A stretch of 64,000 nucleotides of DNA. Source: Spongilla lacustris (taxonomy: Eukaryota > Porifera > Demospongiae > Spongillida > Spongillidae). The notes beneath the pieces are model-generated. The model saw nothing but the letters and a program-made list of their open reading frames with translations. It was not told the origin of the DNA and did not search any database. This document shows positions 49,901 to 63,750 of the stretch, one piece after another; position 1 is the stretch's first letter; each line of letters starts with the position of its first letter. The stretch spans positions 1,252,164 through 1,316,163 of the forward strand of contig OX442417.1 of assembly GCA_949361645.1 (NCBI GenBank), written 5' to 3'. Made by a program: the position numbers and the translations under genes.

Positions 49901-52900
49901 GACATGAGCATGTAGTGGAGGCCATGGGACATGAGCATGTAGTAGAGGCCATGGGACATGAGCATGAAGTGGAGGTCATGGGACATGAGCATGTAGTGGA
50001 GGCTATGGGACATGAGCATGTAGTGGAGGATGAGGTCATGGGACATGAGCATGTAGTGGAGGCCATGGGACATGAGCATGTAGTGGAGGCCATGGAACAT
50101 GAGCATGTAGTGGAGGCCATGGGACATGAGCATGTAGTGGAGGCCATGGGACATGAGCATGTAGTGGAGGCCATGGGATATGAGCATGTAGTGGAGGATC
50201 ACGTCATGGGACATGAGCATGTAGTGGAGGCCAAGGGACATGAGCATGTAGTGGAGACCATGGGACATGAGCATGTAGTGGAGGCCATCGGACTTGAGCA
50301 TGTAGTGGAGGCCATGGGACATGAGCATGCAGTGGAGGCCATAGGGCATGAGCATGTAGTGTAGGCCATGGGACATGAGTATGCAGTGGAGGCCATAGGG
50401 CATGAGCATGTAGTGGAGGCCATGGGACATGAGTATGTAGTGGAGGCCATGGGACACGAGCATGTAGTGGAGGCCATGGGACATGAGCATGTAGTGAAGG
50501 CCATGGGACATGAGCATGTAGTGGAGGCCATGGGACATGAGCATGTAGTGACGGCCATGGGACATGTGCATGTAGTGGAGGCCATGGGATATGAGCATGT
50601 AGTGTAGGCCATGGGACATGAGCATGTAGTGGAGGCCATGGGACATGAGCATGTAGTGGAGGCCATGGGACATGAGCATGTAGTGGAGGCCATGGGACAT
50701 GAGCATGTAGTGGCTATGGGACATGAGCATGTAGTGGTAGCCATGGGACATGAGCATGTAGTGGAGGCCATGGGACATGAGCATGTAGTGGAGGCCATGG
50801 GACATGAGCATGTAGTGGAGGCCATGGGACATGAGCATGTAGTGGAGGCCATGAAACATGAGCATGTATTGGAGGCCATGGGACATGAGCATGTAGTGGA
50901 GACCATGGGACATGAGCATGTAGTGGAGGCCATGCGACATGAGCCTGTAGTGGAGGCCATGGGACATGAGCATGTAGTGGAGGCCATGGGACATGAGCAT
51001 GTAGTGTAGGCCATGTGACATGAGCATGTTGTGGAGGCCATCGGACATGAGCATGTAGTGGAGGCCATGGGACATGAGCATGTAGTGGAGGCCATGGGAC
51101 ATGAGCATGTAGTGGCTATGGGACGTGAGCATGTAGTGGTAGCCATGGGACATGAGCATGTAGTGGAGGCCTTGGGACATGAGCATGTAGTGGAGGCCAT
51201 GGGACATGAGCATGTAGTGGAGGCCATGGGACATGAGCATGTAGTGGAGGCCATGGGACATGAGCATGTATTGGAGGCCATGGGACATGAGCATCTAGTG
51301 GAGGCCATGGGACATGAGCATGTAGTGGAGGCCATGGGACATGAGCATGTAATGGAGGCCATGGGACATGAGCATGTAGTGGAGGCTATGGGACATGAGC
51401 AGGCCATGGGACATGAGCATATACTGGAGGCTATGAGACATGAGCATGTAGTGGAGGCCATGGGACATGAGCATGTAGTGGAGGCCATGGGACATGAGCA
51501 TGTAGTGGAGGCCTTGGGACATGAGCGTGTAGTGGAGGCCATAGGACATGAGCATGTAGTGGAGGCCATGAGACATGAGCATGTAGTGGAGGCCATGGGA
51601 CATGAGCATGTAGTGGAGGCCATGGGACATGGAGGCTATGGGACATGAGCATGTAGTGGAGGCCATGGGACATGAGCATGTAGTGGAGGCCATGGGACAT
51701 GAGCATTTAGTGGAGGCCATGGGACATGAGCATGTAGTGGAGGCCATGGGACATGAGCATGTAGTGGAGGCCATGGGACATGAGCATGTAGTGGAGGCCA
51801 TGGGACATGAGCATGTAGTGGAGGCCATGGGACATGAGTATGTAGTGGAGGCCATGGGACATGAGCATGTAGTGGAGTCCATGGGACATGAGCATGTTAT
51901 GGAGGCCATGGGACATGAGCATGTAGTGGAGGCCATGGGACATGAGCATGTAGTGGAGGCCATGGGACATGAGCATGTAGTGGAGGCCATGCATGGGACA
52001 TGAGCATGTAGTGGAGGCCATGGGACATGAGCATGTAGGGGAGGCCATGGGACATAAGCATGTAGTGGAGGCCATGGGACATGAGCATGTAGTGGAGGCC
52101 ACGGGACATGAGCATGTAGTGGAGGCCATGCATGGGATATGAGCATGCAGTGGAGGCCATGGGACATGAGCATGTAGTGGAGGCCATGGAACATGAGCAT
52201 GTAGTGGAGGCCATGGGACATGAGCATGTAGTGGAGGCCATGGGACATGAGCATGTAGTGAAGGCAATGCATGGGACATGAGCATGTAGTGGAGGCCATG
52301 GGACATGAGCATGTAGTGGAGGCCATGGGACATAAGCATGTAGTGGAGGCCATGGGACATGAGCATGTAGTGGAGGCCATGGGACATGAGCATGTAGTGG
52401 AGGCCATGCATGGGATATGAGCATGTAGTGGAGGCCATGGGACATGAGCATGTAGTGGAGGCCATGGAACATGAGCATGTAGTGGAGGCCATGGGACATG
52501 AGCATGTAGTGGAGGGAATGGGACATGAGCATGTAGTAGAGGCCATGCGACATGAGCATGTAGTGCAGGCCATGGGATATGAGCATGTAGTGTAGGTCAT
52601 GGGACATGAGCATGTAGTGGAGGCCATGGGACCAAAGCATGTAGTGGAGGCCATGGGACATGAGCATGTAGTGGAGGCCATGGGACATGAGCATGTAATG
52701 GAGGCCATGGGACATGAGCATGTAGTGGAGGCCATGGGACATGAGCAGGCCATGGGACATGAGCATGTAGTGGAGGCCATGGGACATGAGCATGTAGTGG
52801 AGGCCATGGGACATGAGCATGTAGTGGAGGCCATGGGACATGAGCATGTAGTGGAGGCCATGGGACATGAGCATGTAGTGGAGGCCATGGGACATAAGCA

Positions 52901-53859
52901 TGTAGTGGAGACCATGGGACATGAGCATGTAGTGGAGGCCATGGGACATGAGCATGTAGTGGAGGCCATGGAACATGAGCATGTAGTGGAGGCCATGGAA
53001 CATGAGCATGTAGTGGAGGCCATGGGACATGAGCATGTATTGGAGGCCATGGGACATGAGCATGTAGTGGAGGCCATGGGACATGAGCATGTAGTGGAGG
53101 CCATGGGACATGAGCATGTAGTGGAGGCCATGGGACATGAGCATGTAGTGGAGGCCATGAAACATGAGCATGTAGTGGAGGCCATGGGACATGAGCATGT
53201 AGTGGAGGCCATGGGACATCCGCATGTAGTGGAGGCCATGGGACATCCGCATGTAGTGGAGGCCATGGGACATGAGCATGTAGTGGAGACCATGGGACAT
53301 GAGCATGTAGTGGAGGCCATGGGACATGAGCATGTAGTGGAGGCCATGGGACATGAGCATGTAGTGGAGGCCATGGAACATGAGCATGTAGTGGAGGCCA
53401 TGGGACATGAGCATGTAGTGGAGGCCATGGGACATGAGCATGTATTGGAGGCCATGGGACATGAGCATGTAGTGGAGGCCATGGGACATGAGCATGTAGT
53501 GGAGGCCATGGGACATGAGCATGTAGTGGAGGCCATGGGACATGAGCATGCAGTGGAGGCCATGGGACATGAGCATGTAGTGGAGGCCAATAAAACATGA
53601 GCATGTTGTGGAGGCCATGGGACATGAGCATGTAGTGGTGGCCATGGGACATGAGCATGTAGTGGAGGCCATGGGACATGAGCATGTAGTGGAGGCCTTG
53701 GGACATGAGCATGAAGTGGAGGCCATGGGACATGAGCATGCAGTGGAGGCCATGGGACATGAGCATGTAGTGGAGGCCATGGGACATGTGCATGTAGTGG
53801 AGGCCATGGGACATGAACATGTAGTGTAGGCTATGGGACATGAGCATGTATTGGAGGCA
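46909..53859. repeat. 27-bp minisatellite, array 4 (~257 copies, ~7 kb)
   Basis: Same unit as arrays 1-3. Variant units mark higher-order structure: gaggatgaggtcatg at about 47,667 and 50,027, gaggatcacgtcatg at 47,781 and 50,194, catcggacttgagc at 47,874, 48,333 and 50,287. A later block carries ggccatgcatggg at 51,988, 52,128, 52,265 and 52,405. Long reading frames on both strands come from the unit being stop-free in four frames. I do not regard them as genes. Confidence 0.95.
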
Positions 53860-54540
53860 TGTAATAGCTTGCAAAACAGGAACACAATTATCTATTGAAT
53901 GGCACATAACTCATAGGCATTGGAACTGCAGTGGCCAAAGCATCTAAAAGATCTTGGTAAGAAAGTGTGGTGAGACGATCGGTGCTGTCAGCAGTGTTCA
54001 CTATGTCTGGCTACAAAGTTTTCGAGGTGTTCTGGAAGGCTCATATATTCGGATTAGCTTATTAAAGTATTACTATATACAGTCACGACAGGTTGGGCAC
54101 CTGCTCTGCATGCACATAAACTGAATCCTCTCCTGCAGTTGTGCTTCATTCACCTGTTTTTATGTACTAGTGTTCATGAACTATATCATCACCCTTTGAA
54201 CACTAGACTTTAGGGAAAGTTCAATTTACCAATTTTTTTTTTCTTATAGTAATGCATGACATACAATGTAGTGACAATTATAGGCAACAGCAATTAACAG
54301 AGGCTACATGTCCAACGGTCCTATGCCACAAAATGGCCCATACACTGTCATGCTTACTCAGTGCTCCATCACTGTAATCTTTTTAATTGGCAGAAATCTT
54401 GAACAGTAGTATGAATATATTCATGACTATGCCCCCATGCATGCATGTCTCCTCAAGTAAAATGAATATAAAATGTAATTAGTGGTACTAGGTAACTATT
54501 ATGCCAAAGAACACTATTAGGATGATATAAGATAACAAAC

Positions 54541-54583
54541 CTTCATGCAGGTACTGGATTGGTTAATACTGATTGAGGTGGAG
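54541..54583 (-). pseudogene. Truncated linker micro-exon, segment C
   Basis: Same 43-bp truncated form as in units 1 and 2. Confidence 0.55.
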
Positions 54584-55570
54584 CTATGGAGTATATTATA
54601 TATATATATATATATATATTATGTTACTGCATTTATATCACTGCTACATGTACATGCATATGCTATCAATAAACCAACTGTTTATGTTTTTACTCTTAAA
54701 TTTTTTTTGTGTTTTTTTTGCTAGTTAGTGTCATATGTATTTTGTTATATGTTAACACGGATGTCTCATATGTAGGAGAAACTTAATTCTGACACATGTA
54801 CGTACCAATTAGGGATTGGGTATGAATTTCATTATCGTTCGTTATTGTGAGAAGTAAGGTGATTCCCAACGTTTGCTATTGTAAGTCGCTACATGTACTG
54901 TACTGATAAAATAGCAATGAATACGCAAGGAACATCTTCGAAAGCATACCATCAGGGCAACCTAGAAATGAGAATTGCTGATTGAATAAATATGATAGAA
55001 TTTAACTTGGTCACAATGACACTGCAAACCAAGCTTATTTAATGTTTGTACATGTGCTATTTTCGATGTGCTAAATAAGTAACCCCCCCCCCCCCCCCCC
55101 CCCCCCCCAATTTAGGCACACAAATTACCCAATCCTGACTCGGGGATGTAGTTACAATAAATAACAATGCCGGGCTGCATTGATTATCATAATGAATCAG
55201 CAGTCAAGAGGATACCAGTTATCAAGCATAGTGCTATTCAATACCACGGCTGTCCCTTCACATTTTGTGATGTCTATTATGTCAACCGTTGTGTACCAAT
55301 TAAATGTAGATAAGTTATTTACAGTTGTTCCAGATGACAAATACAAATAATAACATGTAATGCAAGATGGGCATATAATGCATGCAAAATTATTATCAAG
55401 TACAATATGGTAACTGTGCTACAAATGACGAACTGATCATATATATGTGGAGATAGCACAGATAACTGATTTGTAGTAGAAACTATGTACTGATTGAATT
55501 CTGACATTTTCAATAATCGGCGAGTTGATAATTTATACACATGTACCACTTTGGAATTTAAGGTAAAGCA

Positions 55571-57250
55571 GCACATACCTTGGCTTAAGCAGACTCTGGA
55601 TCGGATTATAAGAATTATAAATTACTAATGCACTTTTTCAGTTTACTGGTTACCGTTTCGGTTGTGGTAATTCAACATCATTAAAATTGGTATCATCGCC
55701 TGCATAAGAAAAAAAAATGCAGTGGGTTGATGATAATGTAGCAAAACCAAGAGAATGGCATCACATTTGTTCAAGGTTGCTCCTTTTGTGTGATTGGGAC
55801 AGGATTACAAACATTTCATTACGTATATGTATAAATGTCATGCAACCAAACAATGAAGCATACAGAAAGAACAGATCGAGTCTTCAAAATGTGTGACAAA
55901 TTTCCACAATCCCGTGCATTCCATACTATTTTTTCACCTACATACTTTCAGTATTACAATAGTATGAATTGTACTTGAAATTGTTATGTAGCACATACCT
56001 TGGCTTAAGCAGACTCTGGATCGGATTATAAGAATTATAAATTACTAATGCACTTTTTCAGTTTACTGGTTACCGTTTCGGTTGTGGTAATTCAACATCA
56101 TTAAAATTGGTATCATCGCCTGCATAAGAAAAAAAAATGCAGTGGGTTGATGATAATGTAGCAAAACCAAGAGAATGGCATCACATTTGTTCAAGGTTGC
56201 TCCTTTTGTGTGATTGGGACAGGATTACAAACATTTCATTACGTATATGTATAAATGTCATGCAACTAAACAATGAAGCATACAGAAAGAACAGATCGAG
56301 TCTTCAAAATGTGTGACAAATTTCTACAATCCCGTGCATTCCATACTATTTTTTCACCTACATACTTTCAGTATTACAATAGTATGAATTGTACTTGAAA
56401 TTGTAATGTAGCACATACCTTGGCTTAAGCAGACTCTGGATCGGATTATAAGAATTATAAATTACTAATGCACTTTTTCAGTTTACTGGTTACCGTTTCG
56501 GTTGTGGTAATTCAACATCATTAAAATTGGTATCATCGCCTGCATAAGAAAAAAAAATGCAGTGGGTTGATGATAATGTAGCAAAACCAAGAGAATGGCA
56601 TCACATTTGTTCAAGGTTGCTCCTTTTGTGTGATTGGGACAGGATTACAAACATTTCATTACGTATATGTATAAATGTCATGCAACTAAACAATGAAGCA
56701 TACAGAAAGAACAGATCGAGTCTTCAAAATGTGTGACAAATTTCCACAATCCCGTGCATTCCATACTATTTTTTCACCTACATACTTTCAGTATTACAAT
56801 AGTATGAATTGTACTTGAAATTGTAATGTAGCACATACCTTGGCTTAAGCAGACTCTGGATCGGATTATAAGAATTATAAATTACTAATGCACTTTTTCA
56901 GTTTACTGGTTACCGTTTCGGTTGTGGTAATTCAACATCATTAAAATTGGTATCATCGCCTGCATAAGAAAAAAAAATGCAGTGGGTTGATGATAATGTA
57001 GCAAAACCAAGAGAATGGCATCACATTTGTTCAAGGTTGCTCCTTTTGTGTGATTGGGACAGGATTACAAACATTTCATTACGTATATGTATAAATGTCA
57101 TGCAACTAAACAATGAAGCATACAGAAAGAACAGATCGAGTCTTCAAAATGTGTGACAAATTTCCACAATCCCGTGCATTCCATACTATTTTTTCACCTA
57201 CATACTTTCAGTATTACAATAGTATGAATTGTACTTGAAATTGTAATGTA
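55571..57250 (-). repeat. Exact 4 x 420-bp tandem repeat carrying the 46+17-bp exon pair
   Basis: gcacataccttggcttaagc recurs at 55,571, 55,991, 56,411 and 56,831, so the period is exactly 420 bp, and the copies differ by only a few bases. Each contains the 17-bp exon (55,579-55,595 in the first) and the 46-bp exon (55,654-55,699 in the first) with splice sites intact. The product of one pair is a 21-residue linker piece with RVCLSQ in place of RVCTSQ. The other segments have one copy. Confidence 0.9.
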
Positions 57251-57685
57251 TTTTCACACGATTTTTATATTGCCCAAATGAAGTAAATTGTAACATTTTA
57301 AAATATTTTAAAATTTGTGTTTAACTTGTGTATTGCTTTTAAAATACATTCAGCAAGCTTGCTGTTCAACATTACATAAGAATCGGATCAAAATTATAAT
57401 AGCCATAAATCAAACATTCTTAAATTTTGTATATGTTGGTATGGCCATATACTGAGTCTAAAATAGCAAAATCATATCATTTCATTTTAATTGTCAACAG
57501 GATGGATATTATTTTCAATGTAGGTAGTCACATAATTATTGCCAAACCACATTACCACAAATACACACAATATTCTGTTAAAAGTATATGATAATGTCCA
57601 TTAAGCTCCTGTTGGACATCATACACTATACTAAGCTATATATGATAATGTAATTAAGGCTGTATGTGCATATGCTGTCAAATTA

Positions 57686-58356
57686 TTTTTTGGCTCCCTT
57701 CTGGTTTTTAGAGTACATAACAGTTTATGAATTGTGCAATATAAAATCTGAATTCAGAACCTGTTACAACCAAATCACTGACCAAATCATGAATTTCTTG
57801 TTATTATCGCATGAAAACAAATTCACAACCATCATGAAACAACATCACATTCAATTTCAAACGTTCACATACTATGTGAAGATTTCCACTTGATAGAATC
57901 ATGCAATTAATTCTAGACAGGGTTGCTTTAGATTCCATAGTTGAAAGGCTTAACAGATTGAATACATTATATGTATTAATATGAATTCACATATATCATT
58001 CAAGTTACACATAGAATTATAGTTTATTCATACAATAAATCTGACTGTGGCATTTTTTGGCGGGCCAAAATTGGGAACGATGTGGTTGTGATTTAGATAT
58101 TGAAGAGGCATACAAGTGAACTTTTCTCTTTAACTATGGAGTCTGTACAACTACAAGTTCAATATAACATTATTAAAGTACACTATATGTACATCCTTGT
58201 ATAGATATGACTATATACATGTATATATAGGTTAATACTTCCCTTTACAGCCACAGCATTGTCCTGCATGGTGACTAAGAATTCATTATGCTACATACTA
58301 ACCACCAGAGAACTACAAGTAAATATAGGAATATATGATTACCATGACTACCTTAC
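57686..58356 (-). other. Intron downstream of Death-domain exon 1
   Basis: AT-rich. The beginning (ctggtttttagagtac) resembles 41,137 and 41,670, which are other introns of this locus. No exon recognised. Confidence 0.45.
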
Positions 58357-58644
58357 CTTCAATAACTACTAATTTCTGCACTGCCTCAGCAGCCTGAGTG
58401 TTTTGTACATCTTTTAATACTTCGATCAATACTCTATATGTAGCCTGGGAGCCTTTCGTTTCCAACCACTTCTCCAACATTTTATCTCTTTTGTCCTGCT
58501 CACTGGATTCTTCACGATCAATGTCTTTAACAGCCTGGGAACCGATCAGACGTTTTCCCAACATCTTCCAGTTAATGCTAAATGTTGATATTTTATACAT
58601 GTGTTCCTCACTGCACTTGAAGTCCAGTGGGTCTAATGAAGAGG
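58357..58644 (-). CDS. Death-domain exon 1 (96 codons)
   Basis: Phase 1-1 exon, acceptor ctatgactaatgtag with a good branch motif, donor GTAAGG. It encodes SLDPLDFKCSEEHMYKI, then NWKMLGKRLIGSQAVKDID, DKMLEKWLETKG, TYRVLIEVLKDVQNTQAAE and VQKLV. The W-K-LG--L, I--ID and ML--WL spacing is typical of Death domains, which pair with partner Death domains in receptor signalling. It joins the 2A exon in frame (AAA G + CC) across a 41-bp intron. It differs clearly in sequence from Death-domain exon 2, so the two are old paralogues. Confidence 0.8.
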
Positions 58645-58685
58645 CTACATTAGTCATAGCTTTAGCAGTGACATGTTCCCCTCAC

Positions 58686-58833
58686 CTTTGGTGTGCTGAC
58701 CCAGAGGTCCGGGGTTCTCCTCCACATCTCCGGACATTACTAACAGCAAGCGTACTATCGCCACCACATAGGCCACCACCATCATCAATAGGACCTTCCC
58801 CGCCTGTCTGCCTACTACTGGTACCGCCTGCCC
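58686..58833 (-). CDS. Hydrophobic segment plus 2A ribosome-skipping peptide
   Basis: A 148-bp exon (phase 0 to 1), acceptor ttacatacaccacag and donor GTGAGG. It encodes GQAVPVVGRQAGK, a hydrophobic run (VLLMMVVAYVVAIVRLLL) and then VMSGDVEENPGP, a perfect match to the 2A consensus D-x-E-x-N-P-G-P, followed by LGQHTK. 2A peptides make the ribosome skip the Gly-Pro bond so that two chains come from one frame. Here the break would separate an N-terminal hydrophobic piece from a chain that begins with Pro and continues into the Death domain. Unskipped product would keep the hydrophobic segment and could enter the secretory path or a membrane. Activity is inferred, not shown. Confidence 0.8.
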
Positions 58834-58896
58834 CTGTGGTGTATGTAATAACATACCCTAACACCTTTGTATTATAATATACACGCGTACCTGTAC

Positions 58897-59115
58897 CTGT
58901 AGCTGTTTCAGTGGATAATAATCACTTTCTATCGCTCCTTTATAAGAGCTCCAATACGGGGACGTATATGACACTTGGTTGGTACAATACTTCATTATCC
59001 ACATCTTTTTCAGTCTCGCCGCTGTTCGCAATCGCTTCTTTGATTCACCGTTGCTGCTATTCTTTCTGATGAATGTTCCGATACGAGCTCGGTAGCTCTC
59101 TACGTCGATACCCAT
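58897..59115 (-). CDS. N-terminal exon of the 2A-Death NLR gene
   Basis: Start taken at the ATG at 59,115 (MGIDVESYRARIGTFI); the frame is open upstream but without another ATG. It encodes 73 residues, basic in the middle (SKKRLRTAARLKKMW), ending YYPLKQLQ at a GTACAG donor; a second GT 6 bp on (GTACGC) would add Val-Gln. Both donors are phase 0, matching the next exon, with a 57-63 bp intron. I do not recognise a domain. CpG content is higher than in the downstream introns, as expected near a 5' end. After 2A skipping this piece and the hydrophobic segment would form the first product. Confidence 0.6.
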
Positions 59116-59603
59116 GTTGTTGTTTCCTAGATCCGCCCCTTCAACACTGCCCACACAGCCCCAATAAGGTCAATTTATGAAGTACCCGCAAAGTATGAAT
59201 GTACTTGCGCTCCGTGTTCTTCAGCACAAGCAATCGTGCAAAAGATATGGGTCTGGGACCACATGCACCTGAGGTTAGCATGATTGCTCTGCACGTGCAG
59301 CCAATTCACCAGCCCCCTTTACACTGCCATAACTACTTATCCTAACCCTACCACTGCATCAATATAGTGATTGAGGGGGCTACACCCACTTCAGCAATGA
59401 CATTGCGCGCAATGATGTGGTGAGGTGACAGACATATCAAAAGAGGCGGCTCGCTTGCCAAGCTCCCAGCTTTTTAAAGTCAGCTGGGTGGGCGTGGCCA
59501 TGATTTTGGCTGGGCCCTGAGCAGGCCTCCATCTTAGTGCACACCTCCATGACATGAGTACCTCTCAACACCCTTTTATATCCCTTCCCATAGGTTTAGG
59601 CAG
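59116..59603. other. Likely 5' flank/promoter of the NLR gene
   Basis: Higher in CpG than its neighbours (for example gcgcgcaatg near 59,406). No clear TATA box at a fitting place on the minus strand. No gene seen. Confidence 0.4.
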
Positions 59604-60640
59604 TTGGTAAGTGCATGTACATGTCATGGCCACTACTTGCCTTTGCATATGTACATGTCATGGCCACTACTTGCCTTTGCATATGTACATGTCATGACCA
59701 CTACTTGCCTTTGCATATGTACATGTCATGGCCACTACTTGCGTTTGCATATGTACATGTCATGGCCACTACTTGCCTTTGTATATGTACATGTCATGAC
59801 CACTACTTGCCTTTGCATATGTACATGTCATGGCCACTACTTGCCTTTGCATATGTACATGTCATGGCCACTACTTGCCTTTGCATATGTACATGTCATG
59901 GCCACTACTTGCCTTTGCATATGTACATGTCATGGCCACTACTTGCCTTTGTATATGTACATGTCATGACCACTACTTGCCTTTGCATATGTACATGTCA
60001 TGGCCACTACTTGCCTTTGCATATGTACATGTCATGGCCACTACTTGCCTTTGCATATGTACATGTCATGGCCACTACTTGCCTTTGCATATGTACATGT
60101 CATGGCCACTACTTGCCTTTGCATATGTACATGTCATGACCACTACTTGCCTTTGCATATGTACATGTCATGGCCACTACTTGCCTTTGCATATGTACAT
60201 GTCATGGCCACTACTTGCCTTTGCATATGTACATGTCATGGCCACTACTTGCCTTTCAATATGTACATGTCATGGCCACTACTTGCCTTTGCATATGTAC
60301 ATGTCATGGCCTTTGCATATGTACATGTCATGGCCACTACTTGCCTTTGCATATGTACATGTCATGGCCTTTGCATATGTACATGTCATGGCCACTACTT
60401 GCCTTTGCATATGTACATGTCATGGCCACTACTTGCCTTTGCATATGTACATGTCATGACCACTACTTGCCTTTGCATATGTACATGTCATGACCACTAC
60501 TTGCCTTTGCATATGTACATGTCATGGCCACTACTTGCCTTTGTATATGTACATGTCATGGCCACTACTTGCCTTTGCATATGTACATGTCATGGCCACT
60601 ACTTGCCTTTGCATATGTACATGTATGCGTATGTGTAGTG
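59604..60640. repeat. 34-bp minisatellite, about 30 copies
   Basis: The unit contains atgtacatgtcatggccact and acttgcctttgc. Two shortened units (catggcctttgcatatg at 60,305 and 60,364) and a regular pattern of catgacc variants show higher-order duplication. 34 is not a multiple of 3, so reading frames cycle; the long plus-strand frames are artefacts. It lies between the 5' end of the NLR gene and the 3' end of the Smad gene. Confidence 0.95.
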
Positions 60641-60992
60641 CACAATCAAATCAAATCAATAGTAGTATTGATCTCAGAGCCAGCTAGGGACCTGCCGCCC
60701 TCCTCCCCATCCTAACCATCTGGTGACTCATCTTGGAAGTACATATGACTTTGGGTCAACAAAATGCTGATACATACATACATACATAGCTTGGTGTTTT
60801 GTACAGTGGTGTATGGGGTCAGGGGGAGGGAGAGGAGGAGGGAACACATGGATGCACACAGCAAACAGTGCAAATATAAAGAGAAGATGTACGGGTATCA
60901 GATAAACAGTTGGAAAAAAAAAACGAGAAAAAAAAACATGAGAAGTCCAAATTCATTCACTGTCCACAACCAGCCACACCCCCAAATAACCC
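60641..60992 (-). other. Smad 3' flank / probable 3' UTR
   Basis: Follows the Smad stop codon on the minus strand. Purine-rich and A-rich runs are present (60,912-60,940). No clear poly(A) signal was recognised. Confidence 0.4.
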
Positions 60993-63383
<2,391 letters not shown>

Positions 63384-63449
63384 CTGAGTTTGGCGTCCTC
63401 ATGTAGGGTGTAGGGCTGAGGCAGGAGGAGGGGGAGATGGGGGAGGCAA
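63384..63449 (-). CDS. Smad: Smad linker exon (66 bp)
   Basis: Acceptor cgcccccacag and donor GTGAGAG, phase 1-1. It encodes VASPISPSSCLSPTPYMRTP plus NSG, rich in Ser-Pro, as in Smad linkers that are phosphorylated by proline-directed kinases. It joins the MH2 exon in frame (G + AC gives Asp). Confidence 0.75.
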
Positions 63450-63506
63450 CTGTGGGGGCGTTAGGGGGCAGGGTCACATGTGCCCTGGTGTGATAGAGAT
63501 GCTTAC

Positions 63507-63602
63507 CTCCCGACACAGAGCTGGGGTTGCTGAGGACATGGGGACTGTCCACTGCAGAGCTGCTAGCTACCTCATCATTGGGGTATGCAGGGGGAGGGGT
63601 CT
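63507..63602 (-). CDS. Smad: Smad linker exon with PPxY motif (96 bp)
   Basis: Acceptor cccctctacag and donor GTAAGC. It encodes ETPPPAYPNDEVASSSAVD and then SPHVLSNPSSVSGG. E-T-P-P-P-x-Y is the conserved Smad2/3 linker motif, a binding site for WW-domain ubiquitin ligases and for proline-directed kinases. Phase 1-1. The next intron is only 57 bp. Confidence 0.8.
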
Positions 63603-63665
63603 CTGTAGAGGGGAGGGGAGGGGAGAGGAGGGAAGGAGGGGAAGAGAGAGAGGGAGGGGAGGAGA
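63603..63665. repeat. Purine-rich tract in Smad intron
   Basis: aggggagggg repeats; on the coding strand a pyrimidine tract before the PPxY exon acceptor. It is a shorter relative of the arrangement at 61.6 kb. Confidence 0.7.
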
Positions 63666-63750
63666 AGTTATAAGGTATTGATTAGTTGTGCCTTTCACCT
63701 TCTAAGTTTTATAAACCTCCAAAGCAACAGAGGAGCTCTTAAACACTAAC

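Larger units (their letters stand above)
53860..57685 (-). repeat. Duplicated intron/linker segment C
   Basis: Homologous to 25,871-28,691 and 33,971-36,735 and preceded likewise by a minisatellite. It differs more (substitutions throughout, the 60-bp linker exon deleted near 57,610, and a 420-bp piece present four times). After gctgtcaaa at 57,682 it continues into unique sequence rather than a NACHT fragment, so it shows the ancestral arrangement at the duplication breakpoint. Confidence 0.8.

Noticed and set aside
46905..53907. Very long reading frames (up to about 1,090 codons) on both strands of the 27-bp array
   Set aside because: They arise because a 27-bp unit without stops repeats in register; several frames overlap on both strands and none has a start context or any non-repeat protein sequence.
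59604..60687. Cys/His-rich reading frames in the 34-bp array
   Set aside because: The frame cycles through the three registers of the repeat; the protein is a by-product of the satellite.
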